In this document: one piece after another, positions 28,961-39,903 of the stretch | How positions within the stretch are numbered: the stretch's first letter is position 1 | How the letters are laid out: each line of letters starts with the position of its first letter | DNA from: an uncultured Aurantimonas sp. | GTDB lineage: Bacteria > Pseudomonadota > Alphaproteobacteria > Rhizobiales > Rhizobiaceae | Reading direction: 5' to 3' | Assembly (NCBI GenBank): GCA_947488615.1 | Contig: CANKZU010000008.1 | Location: 1 to 64,000 of the forward strand | DNA length: 64,000 nt | The notes under the pieces: model-generated | What the model saw: the letters and a program-made list of their open reading frames with translations, nothing else | The model's database searches: none | What the model was told of the DNA's origin: nothing | Translations under genes and position numbers: made by a program

Positions 28961-29794
28961 TCACCGGCAATCTTCAGAACCACGCTCCGGAAGCAGATGG
29001 AGGAGCGTCGCCACATCGCTGATGCCGTTGACCGCAAGGCCCTGAACGCGCTGAAACGCATGCAGCGCAGCCTCGGTGGCGGGACCGAAGATGCCGTCGA
29101 CCGTCAGGCGGTGGCCACGGCCCACGAGCGCCACCTGCAACCGCCGCACCGCCTCGCCGCGCGCGCCACGCCGCAGTTCGCGCGGCGCATCGGACGACGG
29201 TGCGATCAGCCGCCGGGCCTCCAGCCACGCCGCGCCGATCTTCTCGTCATAGCGGTTGCGGCGATAGCCGGGGCCGTTGTAGCGGCGCGCGAAACCGGCC
29301 GTATCGCCACCGGCAAGCCGCCGCGCGAGTCCGCCCAGCTTCAGGAACCGCGCCGCGATCTCGAACTGACCATCGATCGACGCGCGGGCCATGTCCGCGA
29401 AAGCCTCCGCGCTCCGGTAGCCGAGCCGCCGCCAATGGGCACCCATCACCTGGCACAATCCCCAGGAGACGGACTGGGCCGCGGCCGCCGCGTCGATCGC
29501 CGCCGCTTTGTCGAACAGCCGCCAGCGCGCCGCCTGCGAGGCCGGATTGCGGATTCGGCCGGCGCGGGGATCGGCAAGGCCCGCGACACGCGCCCGCTGT
29601 CGATCCGCCGGGTTCAGCAGCCGGTCGAAATAATGGCCCTCGAAACGGATCAGCGGTTCGCGCCGTTTGCCCACCCGTGCAAAGGCGACGGCGCGGGTCT
29701 CGACCAGAGCGACGGCGATCAACACCGTCGCCTCGACGCCGGTCTCAGCTTCGACACGGCGCGCTGCCGCCAGCACGTCTCCATTCACCGTCAT
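28961..29794 (-). CDS. N-acetylmuramidase with C-terminal peptidoglycan-binding domain
   Basis: A 277-residue cell-wall lytic enzyme. The N-terminal N-acetylmuramidase (DUF3380-type) domain (about 1-195) contains VALVETRAVAF, with the likely catalytic Glu, then RFEGHYFDRL, QSVSWGLCQVMGAHW and RYNGPGY. The C-terminal PG-binding repeat (about 210-270) reads LRRGARGEAVRRLQVAL, VDGIFGPATEAALHAFQ. There is no signal peptide, as in phage endolysins, yet no phage genes surround it, so it may be a domesticated or remnant lysin. GGGAGAGAG precedes the ATG. Confidence 0.85.
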   Translation of the reverse strand: MTVNGDVLAAARRVEAETGVEATVLIAVALVETRAVAFARVGKRREPLIRFEGHYFDRLLNPADRQRARVAGLADPRAGRIRNPASQAARWRLFDKAAAIDAAAAAQSVSWGLCQVMGAHWRRLGYRSAEAFADMARASIDGQFEIAARFLKLGGLARRLAGGDTAGFARRYNGPGYRRNRYDEKIGAAWLEARRLIAPSSDAPRELRRGARGEAVRRLQVALVGRGHRLTVDGIFGPATEAALHAFQRVQGLAVNGISDVATLLHLLPERGSEDCR

Positions 29795-29872
29795 CGCTCT
29801 CTCCCGCGCTCGCTTCGACGGGATCAGTGTCGCAGCAGTGCGGAGGACGGGGAGAAAATTGCGGCGGCGACG

Positions 29873-30946
<1,074 letters not shown>

Positions 30947-30948
30947 GC

Positions 30949-31797
30949 TTATTTCTCCGCTTCGACGAGGCCGCGCACGAACCATCGCTGCATCAGGACG
31001 ACCACCAGCACCGGCGGCACGATCGCCAGGATCGACGTCACCATGACCAGATGCCACGGCGTGTCGGCATCGGCGAAGGACACCATCTTCCTCAGCGCGA
31101 TGACGATGGTGTTCATCTGGTTGTCGTTGGTGACCAGCAGCGGCCACAGATATTGCGTCCAGCCATAGATGAACAGGATGACGAACAGCGCCGCGATGTT
31201 GGTCTTCGACAGCGGGATGAGGATGTCCCAGAAGAACCGCATCGGCCCGGCGGCATCGACCCGCGCCGCCTCGACCAGCTCGGACGGAATCGTCATGAAG
31301 AACTGCCGGAACAACAGCGTCGCCGTCGCCGAGGCGATCAGCGGCAGGATCAGCCCGGCATAGGTGTCGATCATGCCGAGATCGACCATCACCTTGTAGG
31401 TCGGCAGGATGCGGACCTCGACAGGCAGCATCAATGTGATGAAGATCAGCCAGAAGAAGGTCATGCGCAGCCGGAAACGGAAGAACACGATGGCGAAGGC
31501 CGACAGGATCGAGATGACGATCTTGCCGATCGCGATGCCGAGCGCCATCACCGTCGTATTGAACAGAAGCGTCCACACGTTGACGCCGCCGATCCGGCCG
31601 ATCCCGCCGAACAGCGCCTCACCGTAATTTTCGCCGAACTCCCCGCCTGGCGTCAGCGGCAGCGGCGGGCGCAGGATGGTCTGCAGCGTCTGCGTCGAGG
31701 CGATGAACGTGTAGTAGATCGGAAAGGCGACGATCACGATGCCGAGCACCAGCATCACATGCGCGATCGGGCGGCCGATAGAGTGACGCTCGATCAT
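30949..31797 (-). CDS. ugpE: Glycerol-3-phosphate ABC transporter permease UgpE
   Basis: A 282-residue second permease with six hydrophobic segments. UgpE hallmarks include a long periplasmic stretch after the first segment ([17 protein letters not shown]), [16 protein letters not shown], and the EAA loop [22 protein letters not shown]. The C-terminal [14 protein letters not shown] is also typical. It follows ugpA by 18 bases and precedes ugpC by two. Confidence 0.92.
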   Translation of the reverse strand: MIERHSIGRPIAHVMLVLGIVIVAFPIYYTFIASTQTLQTILRPPLPLTPGGEFGENYGEALFGGIGRIGGVNVWTLLFNTTVMALGIAIGKIVISILSAFAIVFFRFRLRMTFFWLIFITLMLPVEVRILPTYKVMVDLGMIDTYAGLILPLIASATATLLFRQFFMTIPSELVEAARVDAAGPMRFFWDILIPLSKTNIAALFVILFIYGWTQYLWPLLVTNDNQMNTIVIALRKMVSFADADTPWHLVMVTSILAIVPPVLVVVLMQRWFVRGLVEAEK

Positions 31798-31815
31798 CGT
31801 CCGGTCACCGCCGCG

Positions 31816-32697
31816 TCACGCATAATGCAGCCGCTTCTCCACATAACGGAACTGGAACGCGGTCAGCGCGATGACGATCGCCATCAGGATCACCGACTGG
31901 GCGGCCGAACTGCCGAGGTCGAGATTGACGAAGCCGTCGACATAGACCTTGTAGACGAGGGTTTCCGTCGCCCGCGCCGGGCCGCCGGCCGTCACCGAAT
32001 CGATGATGCCGAAGGTGTCGAAGAAGGCGTAGACCGTGTTGACCACCAGCAGGAAGAACGTCGTGGGTGCGATCAGCGGGAAGACGATCGTCCAGAAGCG
32101 CTTGGTCGATCCGGCGCCGTCGATCGCCGCCGCCTCGATCAGCGATTTCGGAATCGACTGCAGGGCGGCCACGAAGAACAGGAAATTGTAGCTGATCTGC
32201 TTCCAGGCCGCCGCGACGACGACGAGCAGCATCGCCTGATCGCCATCGAGCAACGGGTTCCAGTCGAAGCCGTTGCGACGCAGCATATAGGCGAAGGTGC
32301 CCATCACCGGGTTGAACATGAACAGCCACAGGAGGCCGGCCACGGCCGGGGCAACCGCATAGGGCCAGATCAGCAGCGTGCGGTAGAGCCCGCGCCCGCG
32401 CACCACTTTTTCGGCGGCGGTCGCGAGGAGCAGCGCCAGCGACATCGACAGCGCCGCAGTCGAGAGGCTGAAGATCGCCGTCACCTTGATGGAATTGAGA
32501 TAGGCCGGGTCCGACAGGATCGACTGGAAATTGGCCAGCCCGACGAATTCCGATTTCAGCCCGAACGGGTCCTCGTGCAGAACCGACTGGTACAACGCCT
32601 GGCTCGCCGGCCAGTAGAAGAACACCAGCGTGATCGCCACCTGCGGTGCGACCAGCAGATAGGGCAGCCATTTGTTGGGGAAGACGGCTTTCGACAC
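31816..32697 (-). CDS. ugpA: Glycerol-3-phosphate ABC transporter permease UgpA
   Basis: A 293-residue first permease with six hydrophobic segments. It shows [42 protein letters not shown] and the EAA loop [22 protein letters not shown], then [16 protein letters not shown], all usual for UgpA. It lies 98 bases after ugpB on the same strand. Confidence 0.92.
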   Translation of the reverse strand: MSKAVFPNKWLPYLLVAPQVAITLVFFYWPASQALYQSVLHEDPFGLKSEFVGLANFQSILSDPAYLNSIKVTAIFSLSTAALSMSLALLLATAAEKVVRGRGLYRTLLIWPYAVAPAVAGLLWLFMFNPVMGTFAYMLRRNGFDWNPLLDGDQAMLLVVVAAAWKQISYNFLFFVAALQSIPKSLIEAAAIDGAGSTKRFWTIVFPLIAPTTFFLLVVNTVYAFFDTFGIIDSVTAGGPARATETLVYKVYVDGFVNLDLGSSAAQSVILMAIVIALTAFQFRYVEKRLHYA

Positions 32698-32795
32698 GGC
32701 GGTCCTGGATCCATCAGTCAGGCGACACGCGAAGCGAAGCCCATGGCAGGTGCCGGACGGTTGTGGCCGCCCGGCGTTCTTGTCGGCTCGGCGCC

Positions 32796-34100
32796 TTACT
32801 GCGCTTCGGCGATCGCCTCGTTGCCCTGTTCGACCAGCTTGTCGAGCGCCTGCTTTGCGTCCTGCTGGCCGGCGAGCATGGCCTCGAACTGCTCGTTGGC
32901 GATATCGCGGATCTGCGGCAGGTTCGGCAGGCGAACCCCCTTCGAGTTCGCCGTCGGCTCCTTGCCCAGCATCTGCAGGATCGGCGTCTCGCGGCCCGGA
33001 TTCTCGTCGTAGAAGCCGGACGCCTTGGTCGCCTCATAGGCCGCCTTGGTCACCGGCAGATAGCCCGAGACCTGATGCAGCCGGGCCTGGATATCGGTCT
33101 GCGACAGGAAATCGAAGAACTGGGCGATGCCCTTGTATTCCTCGTCCGACTTGCCGCCGAACACCCACAGGCTGGCACCGCCCGGGATGGTGTTTTGCGG
33201 CGCCCCTTGAGCGTTCTCGTCATAGGGCAGCTGGCCGATGCCGTAGTTGATCCCGGATTTGACGATATCGCCAAGCCCGCCGGAGGATTCGGTCAGGATG
33301 CCGCATTCGCCGGACAAGAACAGCTGCTTGGCCTCCGAGGTGCGGCCGCCATAGCGGAACACGCCATCCTTGGCGAGATCGGCGAGCGCCTGGAAATGCT
33401 CGACATAGATCGGCTCGTTGAGCTTCAGCTCGACATTGGTGCCGGCCAGTCCGTTCTCCTCGGTGCCATAGGGCACGTTGTTCCAGGCGGCGAAGTTCTC
33501 CAGATGGATCCAGGTCAGCCAGGTCGAGGTATAGCCGCACTCGGCCGCGCCGGATTCCTTGATCTTGCGTGCCGCGTCGAACACCGCCTGCCAGGTCTTC
33601 GGCGGCTCTTCGGTGTCAAGCCCGGCCTTCTCGAAGATGTCCTTGTTGTAATAGAGGATCGGCGAGGAGGAGTTGTACGGGAACGACAGCATGGTGCCGT
33701 CCGGCTTGGAATAATAGGCGACGATGCCCGGCAGATATTGCGACTTGTCGAAGGTAAAGCCGCCAGCCTCAAGCACCTCGGCGATCGGCTTCACCGCGCC
33801 CTCGGCGCCCATCATCACGCCGGTGCCGACATCGAAGACCTGAATGATCGCCGGCATCTGCTTGGCGCGGAAGGCGGCAATGCCCGCGTTCAGCGTCTCG
33901 GGATAGGTCCCCTTGAACACCGGGGCGATCTTGAAGTCTTGCTGGCTTTCGTTGAATTCCTTGGCCAGCGTCTCGACGACCTCGTTGTTGGCGCCGGTCA
34001 TCGCGTGCCACCACTGCAGCTCGGTCACGGCGAAAGCCTGGCTCGCGCCGGCGATCATCGCCCCGAGCGCGACGGCTGCGCTGAGAAGTTTGCGGTTCAT
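32796..34100 (-). CDS. ugpB: Glycerol-3-phosphate-binding protein UgpB
   Basis: The periplasmic receptor of the Ugp importer, 434 residues. The Sec signal ends near SQAFAV. The mature sequence has the UgpB pattern: [104 protein letters not shown] and [10 protein letters not shown]. These cover the residues known to bind glycerol-3-phosphate or glycerophosphodiesters. First gene of the operon. Systems of this type are usually induced by phosphate limitation, but I found no clear Pho box upstream. Confidence 0.93.
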   Translation of the reverse strand: MNRKLLSAAVALGAMIAGASQAFAVTELQWWHAMTGANNEVVETLAKEFNESQQDFKIAPVFKGTYPETLNAGIAAFRAKQMPAIIQVFDVGTGVMMGAEGAVKPIAEVLEAGGFTFDKSQYLPGIVAYYSKPDGTMLSFPYNSSSPILYYNKDIFEKAGLDTEEPPKTWQAVFDAARKIKESGAAECGYTSTWLTWIHLENFAAWNNVPYGTEENGLAGTNVELKLNEPIYVEHFQALADLAKDGVFRYGGRTSEAKQLFLSGECGILTESSGGLGDIVKSGINYGIGQLPYDENAQGAPQNTIPGGASLWVFGGKSDEEYKGIAQFFDFLSQTDIQARLHQVSGYLPVTKAAYEATKASGFYDENPGRETPILQMLGKEPTANSKGVRLPNLPQIRDIANEQFEAMLAGQQDAKQALDKLVEQGNEAIAEAQ

Positions 34101-34219
34101 CTGATTTCCTCACCCGTTGATGCGACTCTCGGGCCCTGTTGCCGAGCTTGTCGAAGACGCGCCGTAACAGTGCTTCAAAACCGCTTCGTGACGCAATGAC
34201 GAAGCTTCGATGACAGCAT

Positions 34220-34257
34220 AAAAAACCGGCGCCTTGCCGATTTATTCGTCAGCCGGC
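34220..34257 (-). terminator. Possible terminator of betC
   Basis: On the minus strand CCGGC and GCCGG flank about 21 bases and are followed by six T residues. It lies past the betC stop and before the ugpB leader. The stem is short and the loop long, so it is a moderate candidate. Confidence 0.4.
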
Positions 34258-34310
34258 ACGATTTGCGCGTGGGGTGGGCAGGCAGATCCGTCCCACATGG
34301 GGAATGCGGG

Positions 34311-35840
34311 TCACTCGCCGCGCGGAAACCGCTGGTTCTCCTCCAGGACGTTGAGGTCCATGTGGTTGCGCATGTAGCGCTCCGAGGCCTTTTGCAGCGG
34401 CTGATAGTCCCAGGGATAATAGGCGCCGTTGCGCAGCGCTTGGTAGGTCACCAGCCGCCGCTGTTGGCTCTCGCGCACCGCAGCGTCGAAGGCGGCGAGA
34501 TCCCAGCGCGTTTCGGCCGCTTCCCGCAGCCGGCCGAACGCCTCCGCCGCGGCCGGTCCTCCGCATTCGGGCTCGGCCGCGAGATTGCGTGCCTCGCCTG
34601 GGTCGGCCTCCACGTCGAAGAACTCCGGCGGGTCGAGATCGCACAGATTGAGCTTGAATCGCCCTTCCCTGAGCGAGACCATCGGCGCCTCGGACCCCTC
34701 GGCCGCGTATTCCATCGGCACCGGTTCAGGACGGCTTCCGGCGCGGGCAGTTGCGAGCAGGCTTGTCCCATCGGCGAAGGGCGCGATCTCGGCGGGGTCG
34801 ATGCCGGCGAGATCGCCAAGCGTAGGCAAGACGTCGAGGGTCGAGACGGGCGCGGCCACCAGCCCCGTCTCCCCGCCCGGCACGCTGAGCATCAGCGGCA
34901 CGCGCGACGAGCCCTCGCGAAAACTCATCTTGAACCACAGGCCGCGCTCGCCCAGCATGTCGCCATGGTCGGAGACGAACAGCACGACGGTGTTCTCCGC
35001 CATTCGGCAATCCTTCAGCACACCGAGGATCTCGCCGATCTTCTCGTCGAGATAGGAGATGTTGGCGAAATAGGCCCGGCGCGAGCGGCGGACGTCTTCG
35101 GGCGTGATCGCGAATTTTTCGAAGTCGGACGCCTTCAGCAGCCGCCGCGAATGCGGGTCGTGATCCTCAAGGGGGATCGGCCCGGTCGCCGGATCGAGAT
35201 GATCGCAATCCTCATAAAGATCCCAGAAGCGGCGGCGCGCCACATAGGGGTCGTGCGGATGGGTGAAGGACACGGTCAGGCAGAACGGCCGCTCGTCCTG
35301 CCCCCGCGCCAGATCGTAGAGCTTGGCGCCGGCGTGATAGGCGACCTCGTCGTCATATTCGAGCTGGTTGGTGATCTCGCCGACCCCCGCGCCGGTGACC
35401 GAGCCCATATTGTGATACCACCAGTCGATCCGCTCGCCCGGCCGGCGATAGTCCGGCGTCCAGCCGAAATCGGCCGGATAGACGTCGGTGGTCAGCCGCT
35501 CCTCGAAGCCGTGCAGCTGGTCGGGGCCGACGAAATGCATCTTGCCGGACAGGGCGGTGCGATAGCCCGCGCGTCGCAGATGATGGGCGAAGGTCGGGAT
35601 CGAGGAGGCGAATTCGGCCGCGTTGTCGTAGACGCCGGTGCGGCTCGGCAACTGCCCGGCCATGAAGGCGGCGCGCGCCGGCGCACAGAGCGGGCTCGGC
35701 GTATAGGCGTTCTGAAACCGCAGCGACCGCTGCGCCAGCGCGGTAAGGTTCGGGGTGTGCAAAAACTCCGCCGGACCGTCCGGGAACAGCGTCCCGTTCA
35801 ACTGATCGACCATGACGATCAGGATGTTCGGCCGTTGCAT
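34311..35840 (-). CDS. betC: Choline sulfatase BetC
   Basis: BetC hydrolyses choline-O-sulfate to choline and sulfate, feeding glycine betaine synthesis or carbon use. The 509-residue protein has the sulfatase maturation motif CAPAR (Cys 52 to Arg 56, where Cys becomes formylglycine), metal-binding VMVDQL near the N-terminus, and VSDHGDMLGERGLWFKMSFREG in the core. The C-terminal segment ending NHMDLNVLEENQRFPR matches choline sulfatases. The start at 35840 has AAGGGGA before it; an upstream ATG at 35861 is less conserved. It is about 11 kb away from betI-betA. Confidence 0.93.
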   Translation of the reverse strand: MQRPNILIVMVDQLNGTLFPDGPAEFLHTPNLTALAQRSLRFQNAYTPSPLCAPARAAFMAGQLPSRTGVYDNAAEFASSIPTFAHHLRRAGYRTALSGKMHFVGPDQLHGFEERLTTDVYPADFGWTPDYRRPGERIDWWYHNMGSVTGAGVGEITNQLEYDDEVAYHAGAKLYDLARGQDERPFCLTVSFTHPHDPYVARRRFWDLYEDCDHLDPATGPIPLEDHDPHSRRLLKASDFEKFAITPEDVRRSRRAYFANISYLDEKIGEILGVLKDCRMAENTVVLFVSDHGDMLGERGLWFKMSFREGSSRVPLMLSVPGGETGLVAAPVSTLDVLPTLGDLAGIDPAEIAPFADGTSLLATARAGSRPEPVPMEYAAEGSEAPMVSLREGRFKLNLCDLDPPEFFDVEADPGEARNLAAEPECGGPAAAEAFGRLREAAETRWDLAAFDAAVRESQQRRLVTYQALRNGAYYPWDYQPLQKASERYMRNHMDLNVLEENQRFPRGE

Positions 35841-35856
35841 GGGCGATCCCCTTTGA

Positions 35857-35866
35857 TTCACGTGAA
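35857..35866. promoter_or_regulatory. Palindrome TTCACGTGAA upstream of betC
   Basis: A perfect ten-base palindrome lies 17 to 26 bases before the betC start, in the divergent gap to the TRAP permease gene. Position suggests an operator. It is unlike the BetI-type palindrome at 49353, so another regulator would be involved. Confidence 0.3.
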
Positions 35867-36081
35867 ACCGCTAAACGCACTGCCTTTGCGGCCTCCAACA
35901 CCCCGCTCCTACCACGGCCGCCGGGTTTCGCGCACGACATCGAGCAGCCCAGCGGCGAGAACTGCGTGACGCCGACGAAAATGCGGTTCGACGCCATGAC
36001 AAACCGGCGCCTGGTCGTTTGCACCCCTTCCTCCGCGCGGCTAAGGTCCCGTCGCGACGGGCGTTCGGGAGGAACCGCATC

Positions 36082-38280
36082 ATGAATCAGGGGCTTGCGG
36101 AGAAACTGAATCCGACCGACGACGAGCGCGCCGGGTTGCACGATCCGCTGTCCTCGGGCTTTCCGGCCAGCTTCGAAGGTCGGCTGTTGTTCTGGATCGC
36201 GTTTTTCTTCTCGATCTTCCAGCTTGCGACGGCTTCGCATCTTCTCGATCTGCCGAGTCAGATCGTGCGGGCCGTCCATGTCGGCTTCCTCTGCCTTCTC
36301 GGCCTGCCGCTGATCGCCGCGATCAAGCGCGAAAGCCCGGCCTCGCGCGCGCTGTTCTGGACGCTCGGCGTCGCCGGCATGGCTGTCGCCTTCTACCAAT
36401 GGTGGGAATACGGGGCGCTGATCTTTCGCGCCGGCATGCCGCTGCCGCAGGACACCGCCGTCGGCGTCGCGGCGCTGGCGATCTTGTTCGTCGCGACCTG
36501 GCGGATCATGGGGCCGGCGCTGCCGATCATCGCCGGGACGTTTCTCGCCTACAGCCTGTTCGGCAACTATCTGCCCTCGCCCTTCGTCACCCGCGGCTAC
36601 GATTTTTCCCAGGTGATCGACCACATGGCCTTCGGCACCGAGGGCATCTACGGCATCCCCACCTACGTCTCGTCGTCCTACATCTTCCTGTTCATCCTGT
36701 TCGGCTCGTTCCTCGAGCGCGCCGGGATGATCAAGCTGTTCACCGACATTTCGCTGGGCCTCGTCGGCAGCGCCAAGGGCGGCGCAGCCAAGGTGGCGGT
36801 CATCTCCTCCGGCCTGATGGGCACGATCTCCGGCTCCGGCGTCGCCAATGTGGTGACCACCGGGCAGTTCACCATTCCCCTGATGAAGCGCTTCGGCTAC
36901 CGGCCGGCCTTTGCGGGCGGTGTCGAATCCACCGCCTCGATGGGCGGCCAGATCATGCCGCCGGTGATGGGTGCCGTCGCCTTCATCATGGCCGAGACCA
37001 TCGACGTACCCTACACCGCCGTCGTCCAGGCGGCGGTCGTGCCGGCGATCCTGTATTTCGGCTCGGTATTCTGGATGGTGCATTTGGAAGCCGGCAAGCG
37101 CGGCCTGCTCGGTCTGGCGCGCGCCGAACTGCCGTCGCCGCTGATGGCGCTGAAGAACGGCTGGTACCTGCTCTTGCCGCTGATCGTCCTGGTCTGGCTG
37201 CTGTTCACCGGCTACACGCCGCTGTTCGCCGGCACTATCGGTCTGGCGCTGACGGCGCTCCTGATCCTCGGCGCGCCGCTCGCCGGACGCATCTCGGTGC
37301 AGGCGCTGCGCTACGTGTTCTGGATCGGCCTCGGCCTGTCGGCCGCCGCCTTCTTCCAATACGGCATCATGCCGGTGGTGATCGCGCTGGCGATCCTCAT
37401 CGCCCTCTCGGCGTTGTTCAAGGGCGGGCGCGAGACGCTGCTCCTGACCCGCGACGCTCTCTCGGAAGGCGCCAAGACGGCGCTGCCGGTCGGCATCGCC
37501 TGCGCCATTGTCGGCATCATCGTCGGCACGATGACGCTGACCGGCGTCGCCAACACCTTCGGCCAGTACATCGTCTCGGTCGGCGACACCTCGCTGTTCC
37601 TGTCGCTGGTGCTGACGATGATCACCTGCCTGATCCTTGGCATGGGCATCCCGACCATCCCCAACTACATCATCACGTCGTCGATCGCCGGCCCGGCGCT
37701 GCTGGCGCTGGGCGTGCCGCTGATCGTCTCGCACATGTTCGTCTTCTATTTCGGCATCCTCGCCGATCTGACGCCGCCGGTGGCGCTCGCCTGTTTCGCG
37801 GCGGCGCCGATCGCCAAGGCACCGGGGCTGAAGATCTCGATGGAAGCGGTGAAGGTGGCGCTCGCCGGCTTCATCATCCCGTTCATGGCCGTCTACACGC
37901 CGGCGTTGATGCTGCAGGATGGCGGACCATTGGCCGAAGCGATCGGCTACTGGCCGGCCGTCATCTACGTTGTCGTCAAGGCGTGCCTGGCGATCGGACT
38001 GTGGGGCGCGGCAGCGATCGGCTTCCTCGTCGCGCCGCTGACATGGTGGGAGCGGCTTCTGGCCGCCGTCGCCGCCTTCACGCTGATCGCGGCGCTGCCG
38101 GCGACCGACGAGATCGGCTTCGGCCTCGCGGCGATCATCATCGGCTGGCATCTGTGGCAGGTGCGCCGACACGGCGTGCCGGAGATCGCGAACCAAACCG
38201 GTGGCGCGGCAAGCCCTGTGATCGAGGACGCCCCTTCGGCGCGCGAGGCGGCCAATGAGACGGCGACGCCGGCGCAATGA
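36082..38280 (+). CDS. Fused TRAP transporter permease (DctQ-DctM fusion, TAXI type)
   Basis: A 732-residue membrane protein with about 18 hydrophobic segments. It joins a small DctQ-like N-terminal part to a DctM-like large part, as in TAXI-TRAP systems. Family stretches are SSSYIFLFILFGSFLERAGM, SGLMGTISGSGVANVVTTGQFTIPLMKRFGYRPAFAGGVESTAS, MGGQIMPPVMGAVAFIMAE (split here for brevity) and LILGMGIPTIPNYIITS. GGGAGGA precedes the ATG. No TAXI binding-protein gene lies next to it. The stop overlaps the DUF1850 gene by four bases. Confidence 0.9.
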   Translation: MNQGLAEKLNPTDDERAGLHDPLSSGFPASFEGRLLFWIAFFFSIFQLATASHLLDLPSQIVRAVHVGFLCLLGLPLIAAIKRESPASRALFWTLGVAGMAVAFYQWWEYGALIFRAGMPLPQDTAVGVAALAILFVATWRIMGPALPIIAGTFLAYSLFGNYLPSPFVTRGYDFSQVIDHMAFGTEGIYGIPTYVSSSYIFLFILFGSFLERAGMIKLFTDISLGLVGSAKGGAAKVAVISSGLMGTISGSGVANVVTTGQFTIPLMKRFGYRPAFAGGVESTASMGGQIMPPVMGAVAFIMAETIDVPYTAVVQAAVVPAILYFGSVFWMVHLEAGKRGLLGLARAELPSPLMALKNGWYLLLPLIVLVWLLFTGYTPLFAGTIGLALTALLILGAPLAGRISVQALRYVFWIGLGLSAAAFFQYGIMPVVIALAILIALSALFKGGRETLLLTRDALSEGAKTALPVGIACAIVGIIVGTMTLTGVANTFGQYIVSVGDTSLFLSLVLTMITCLILGMGIPTIPNYIITSSIAGPALLALGVPLIVSHMFVFYFGILADLTPPVALACFAAAPIAKAPGLKISMEAVKVALAGFIIPFMAVYTPALMLQDGGPLAEAIGYWPAVIYVVVKACLAIGLWGAAAIGFLVAPLTWWERLLAAVAAFTLIAALPATDEIGFGLAAIIIGWHLWQVRRHGVPEIANQTGGAASPVIEDAPSAREAANETATPAQ

Positions 38281-38702
38281 TCTGCGTCGTTGCCGCCGGC
38301 AAGACCATCGCGCTGGCCGCCTCCGTCTTCACCCTCGCCTGGACCCACTCGGTGGAAAAGACGAGCTGGCGGGAGCGCTGGACCGCCGGACCGGACGGGC
38401 TGACGGTGGTCGAGAGCCGGATCGAAGGCTCGGGGGCCGGCATGGAGCCGCCGCCGGACGCGGTGCTCAAGGACGGCGCTTATGTCTATACGCCGCGCCT
38501 TCCGGCCATCCCCGAACTGGTCCTCGCCGCCTCCGGCGCGACCGGAGCCGGCTGGACGCTGTGTGCGGAGGGGAACGCGGACGCAGGAGGCTCGAAGGCG
38601 GGCGAATGCCTGACGCTCGGCGCCGAAGCCGCCGCGCCGGTCATCGTGCGCTGGTGCGAGGGAGAGTCGGGCGTCGCGCCGGCACCGTCCATGCGGCCAT
38701 AA
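38277..38702 (+). CDS. DUF1850 protein coupled to TRAP permease
   Basis: A 141-residue protein with an N-terminal hydrophobic stretch (VVAAGKTIALAAS) and the DUF1850 pattern FTLAWTHSVEKTSWRERWTAGPDGLTVVESRIEGSGAGMEP, here in two adjoining parts. DUF1850 genes commonly accompany TAXI-TRAP permeases and the ATGA overlap supports that. Two Cys in the C-terminal half (WTLCAEG and GECLTLG) may bond. Its role is not known; an accessory to the transporter is inferred. Confidence 0.75.
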   Translation: MICVVAAGKTIALAASVFTLAWTHSVEKTSWRERWTAGPDGLTVVESRIEGSGAGMEPPPDAVLKDGAYVYTPRLPAIPELVLAASGATGAGWTLCAEGNADAGGSKAGECLTLGAEAAAPVIVRWCEGESGVAPAPSMRP

Positions 38703-38790
38703 GGCACGCAACCCTCTCCAGCTAAGCGCGGCACGATACACCGAAAGCAATCCAATTCCTTGCTCGGCAACCAGGCCCTCGGCGAGATCA

Positions 38791-39219
38791 TCAGCTGCTC
38801 TGTGGAACCAGCCAGTTGGTGATGAAATATCCGCTGGTCGCGGCGACCGCTGTCAAAAGCGTGCCCCAAGCCATGTCCACGGCGCTCATGGAAATCGACC
38901 AGCCCTTGAGCGTGGCAAGGTTGGTCATGTCGTAGGTCCCGTAGGCGACGAGCCCCAGAAGCGCTCCGCCGACGAGGGCGGTCGGCCAGCTTTCGGCATT
39001 GAGCGCCGGCAAGACCGCGAAATAGACGATTCCCACGACGTAAAAGACGTAGAAGGTGCCGGCGACCGCGAAATTCGGCTGGTCCATCAGCAGATCGCCG
39101 ATTCTCCGGCGGTAAAATCCACCCGACATGGTCGACAGCCAGATGAAATCCAGGCCGAAGAACAGGATGGCGGTCGCGACGTAAGCAACGGCGTATTTGA
39201 TCATGCCAGATAAATCCAC
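38791..39219 (-). CDS. DUF2177 membrane protein in the sigma/anti-sigma operon
   Basis: A 142-residue protein with four hydrophobic segments: YAVAYVATAILFFGLDFIWL, FYVFYVVGIVYFAVLPAL, ALVGGALLGLVAYGTYDMTN and a last one near residues 115-137. The DUF2177 signature FIWLSTMSGGFYRRRIGDLL is clear. It starts 21 bases after the anti-sigma stop and probably shares the sigma-factor promoter at 40592-40620. DUF2177 genes are commonly found in ECF-ChrR regulons with lipid-modification genes, as here. Biochemical role unknown. Confidence 0.82.
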   Translation of the reverse strand: MDLSGMIKYAVAYVATAILFFGLDFIWLSTMSGGFYRRRIGDLLMDQPNFAVAGTFYVFYVVGIVYFAVLPALNAESWPTALVGGALLGLVAYGTYDMTNLATLKGWSISMSAVDMAWGTLLTAVAATSGYFITNWLVPQSS

Positions 39220-39240
39220 CCTGTCCGGATTGCCGAAGAA

Positions 39241-39903
39241 TCAAATATCCAGAAGCGGCTGGACCGCGCGGACCAGCCAGCTGCGAAAGCGCAACGGCGC
39301 GTCCGTCACCGCAAGACAAATGCAGTCGGCCTCTGGCGTGGCGATCGGCTGATGCGTCAGATCGCCGTCGGCGTCCTCGATATCGCCACGCGCGAACACT
39401 GCATCGCCGTCGCGGAAACGCCCGCTCAACACCAGCGTCAGTTCGCGCCCGCCATGGCCATGCTCGGGCACCGGTTTTCCCGCCGGAATCCGCAGCAGCC
39501 GCACCTTGGTGTCGGGATCGGCGGTCTTGATGTGGATCTGCGACGCACCCCGGCCGAGCGAGCGCCACCGAAGCGAGTCGATATCGCCGCCGACATAGGA
39601 GCGCAAGGGCTCGGGCAACCGGTCTTCACCGTTGCCGGCCAGCATTGCGGTTGGCCGGATGGCCGGTACATCGGATTGTGGATTCAGGCGGGCGCCGACG
39701 GCCTTCCAGGATTCCTCGCTCACCGGTTCCGCCGTCATCGCGCCGAGCATTTCGCCGCCGACGGTTTCGGCGGTGGCGAGCCGCCGCCGGCAAGCCGGGC
39801 AAAGCGCCAGATGCGTAGCGACCGCCACGCTCCAGCCCTCGGCCAGAGCGCCCGCGGCATAGCTGACGATCAGGTCGTCGCTGACATGGTGACGAATGGT
39901 CAC
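39241..39903 (-). CDS. chrR: ChrR-type zinc/cupin anti-sigma factor
   Basis: A 220-residue anti-sigma factor. The N-terminal anti-sigma domain carries the zinc motif His 31-x3-Cys 35-x2-Cys 38 (THLALCPAC) with a further His near residue 6. The C-terminal cupin (about 120-205) keeps the metal set His 148, His 150, Glu 154 and His 184 expected for ChrR. In Rhodobacter sphaeroides the N-terminal part holds RpoE and the cupin is needed for the response to singlet oxygen. The ATG overlaps the sigma-factor stop by four bases. Confidence 0.9.
   Translation of the reverse strand: MTIRHHVSDDLIVSYAAGALAEGWSVAVATHLALCPACRRRLATAETVGGEMLGAMTAEPVSEESWKAVGARLNPQSDVPAIRPTAMLAGNGEDRLPEPLRSYVGGDIDSLRWRSLGRGASQIHIKTADPDTKVRLLRIPAGKPVPEHGHGGRELTLVLSGRFRDGDAVFARGDIEDADGDLTHQPIATPEADCICLAVTDAPLRFRSWLVRAVQPLLDI

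Noticed and set aside
34184..34216. Possible Pho box upstream of ugpB (TGTCAT and CGTCA-like words)
   Set aside because: Only one good CTGTCAT half-site is present and the second does not fall at the required 11-base spacing, so it does not meet the two-repeat pattern.
35353..38277. A 974-codon open frame on the minus strand across the TRAP permease gene
   Set aside because: It is antisense to a clear membrane transporter, is full of Arg, Gln and Asp, and has no domain; a shadow frame.
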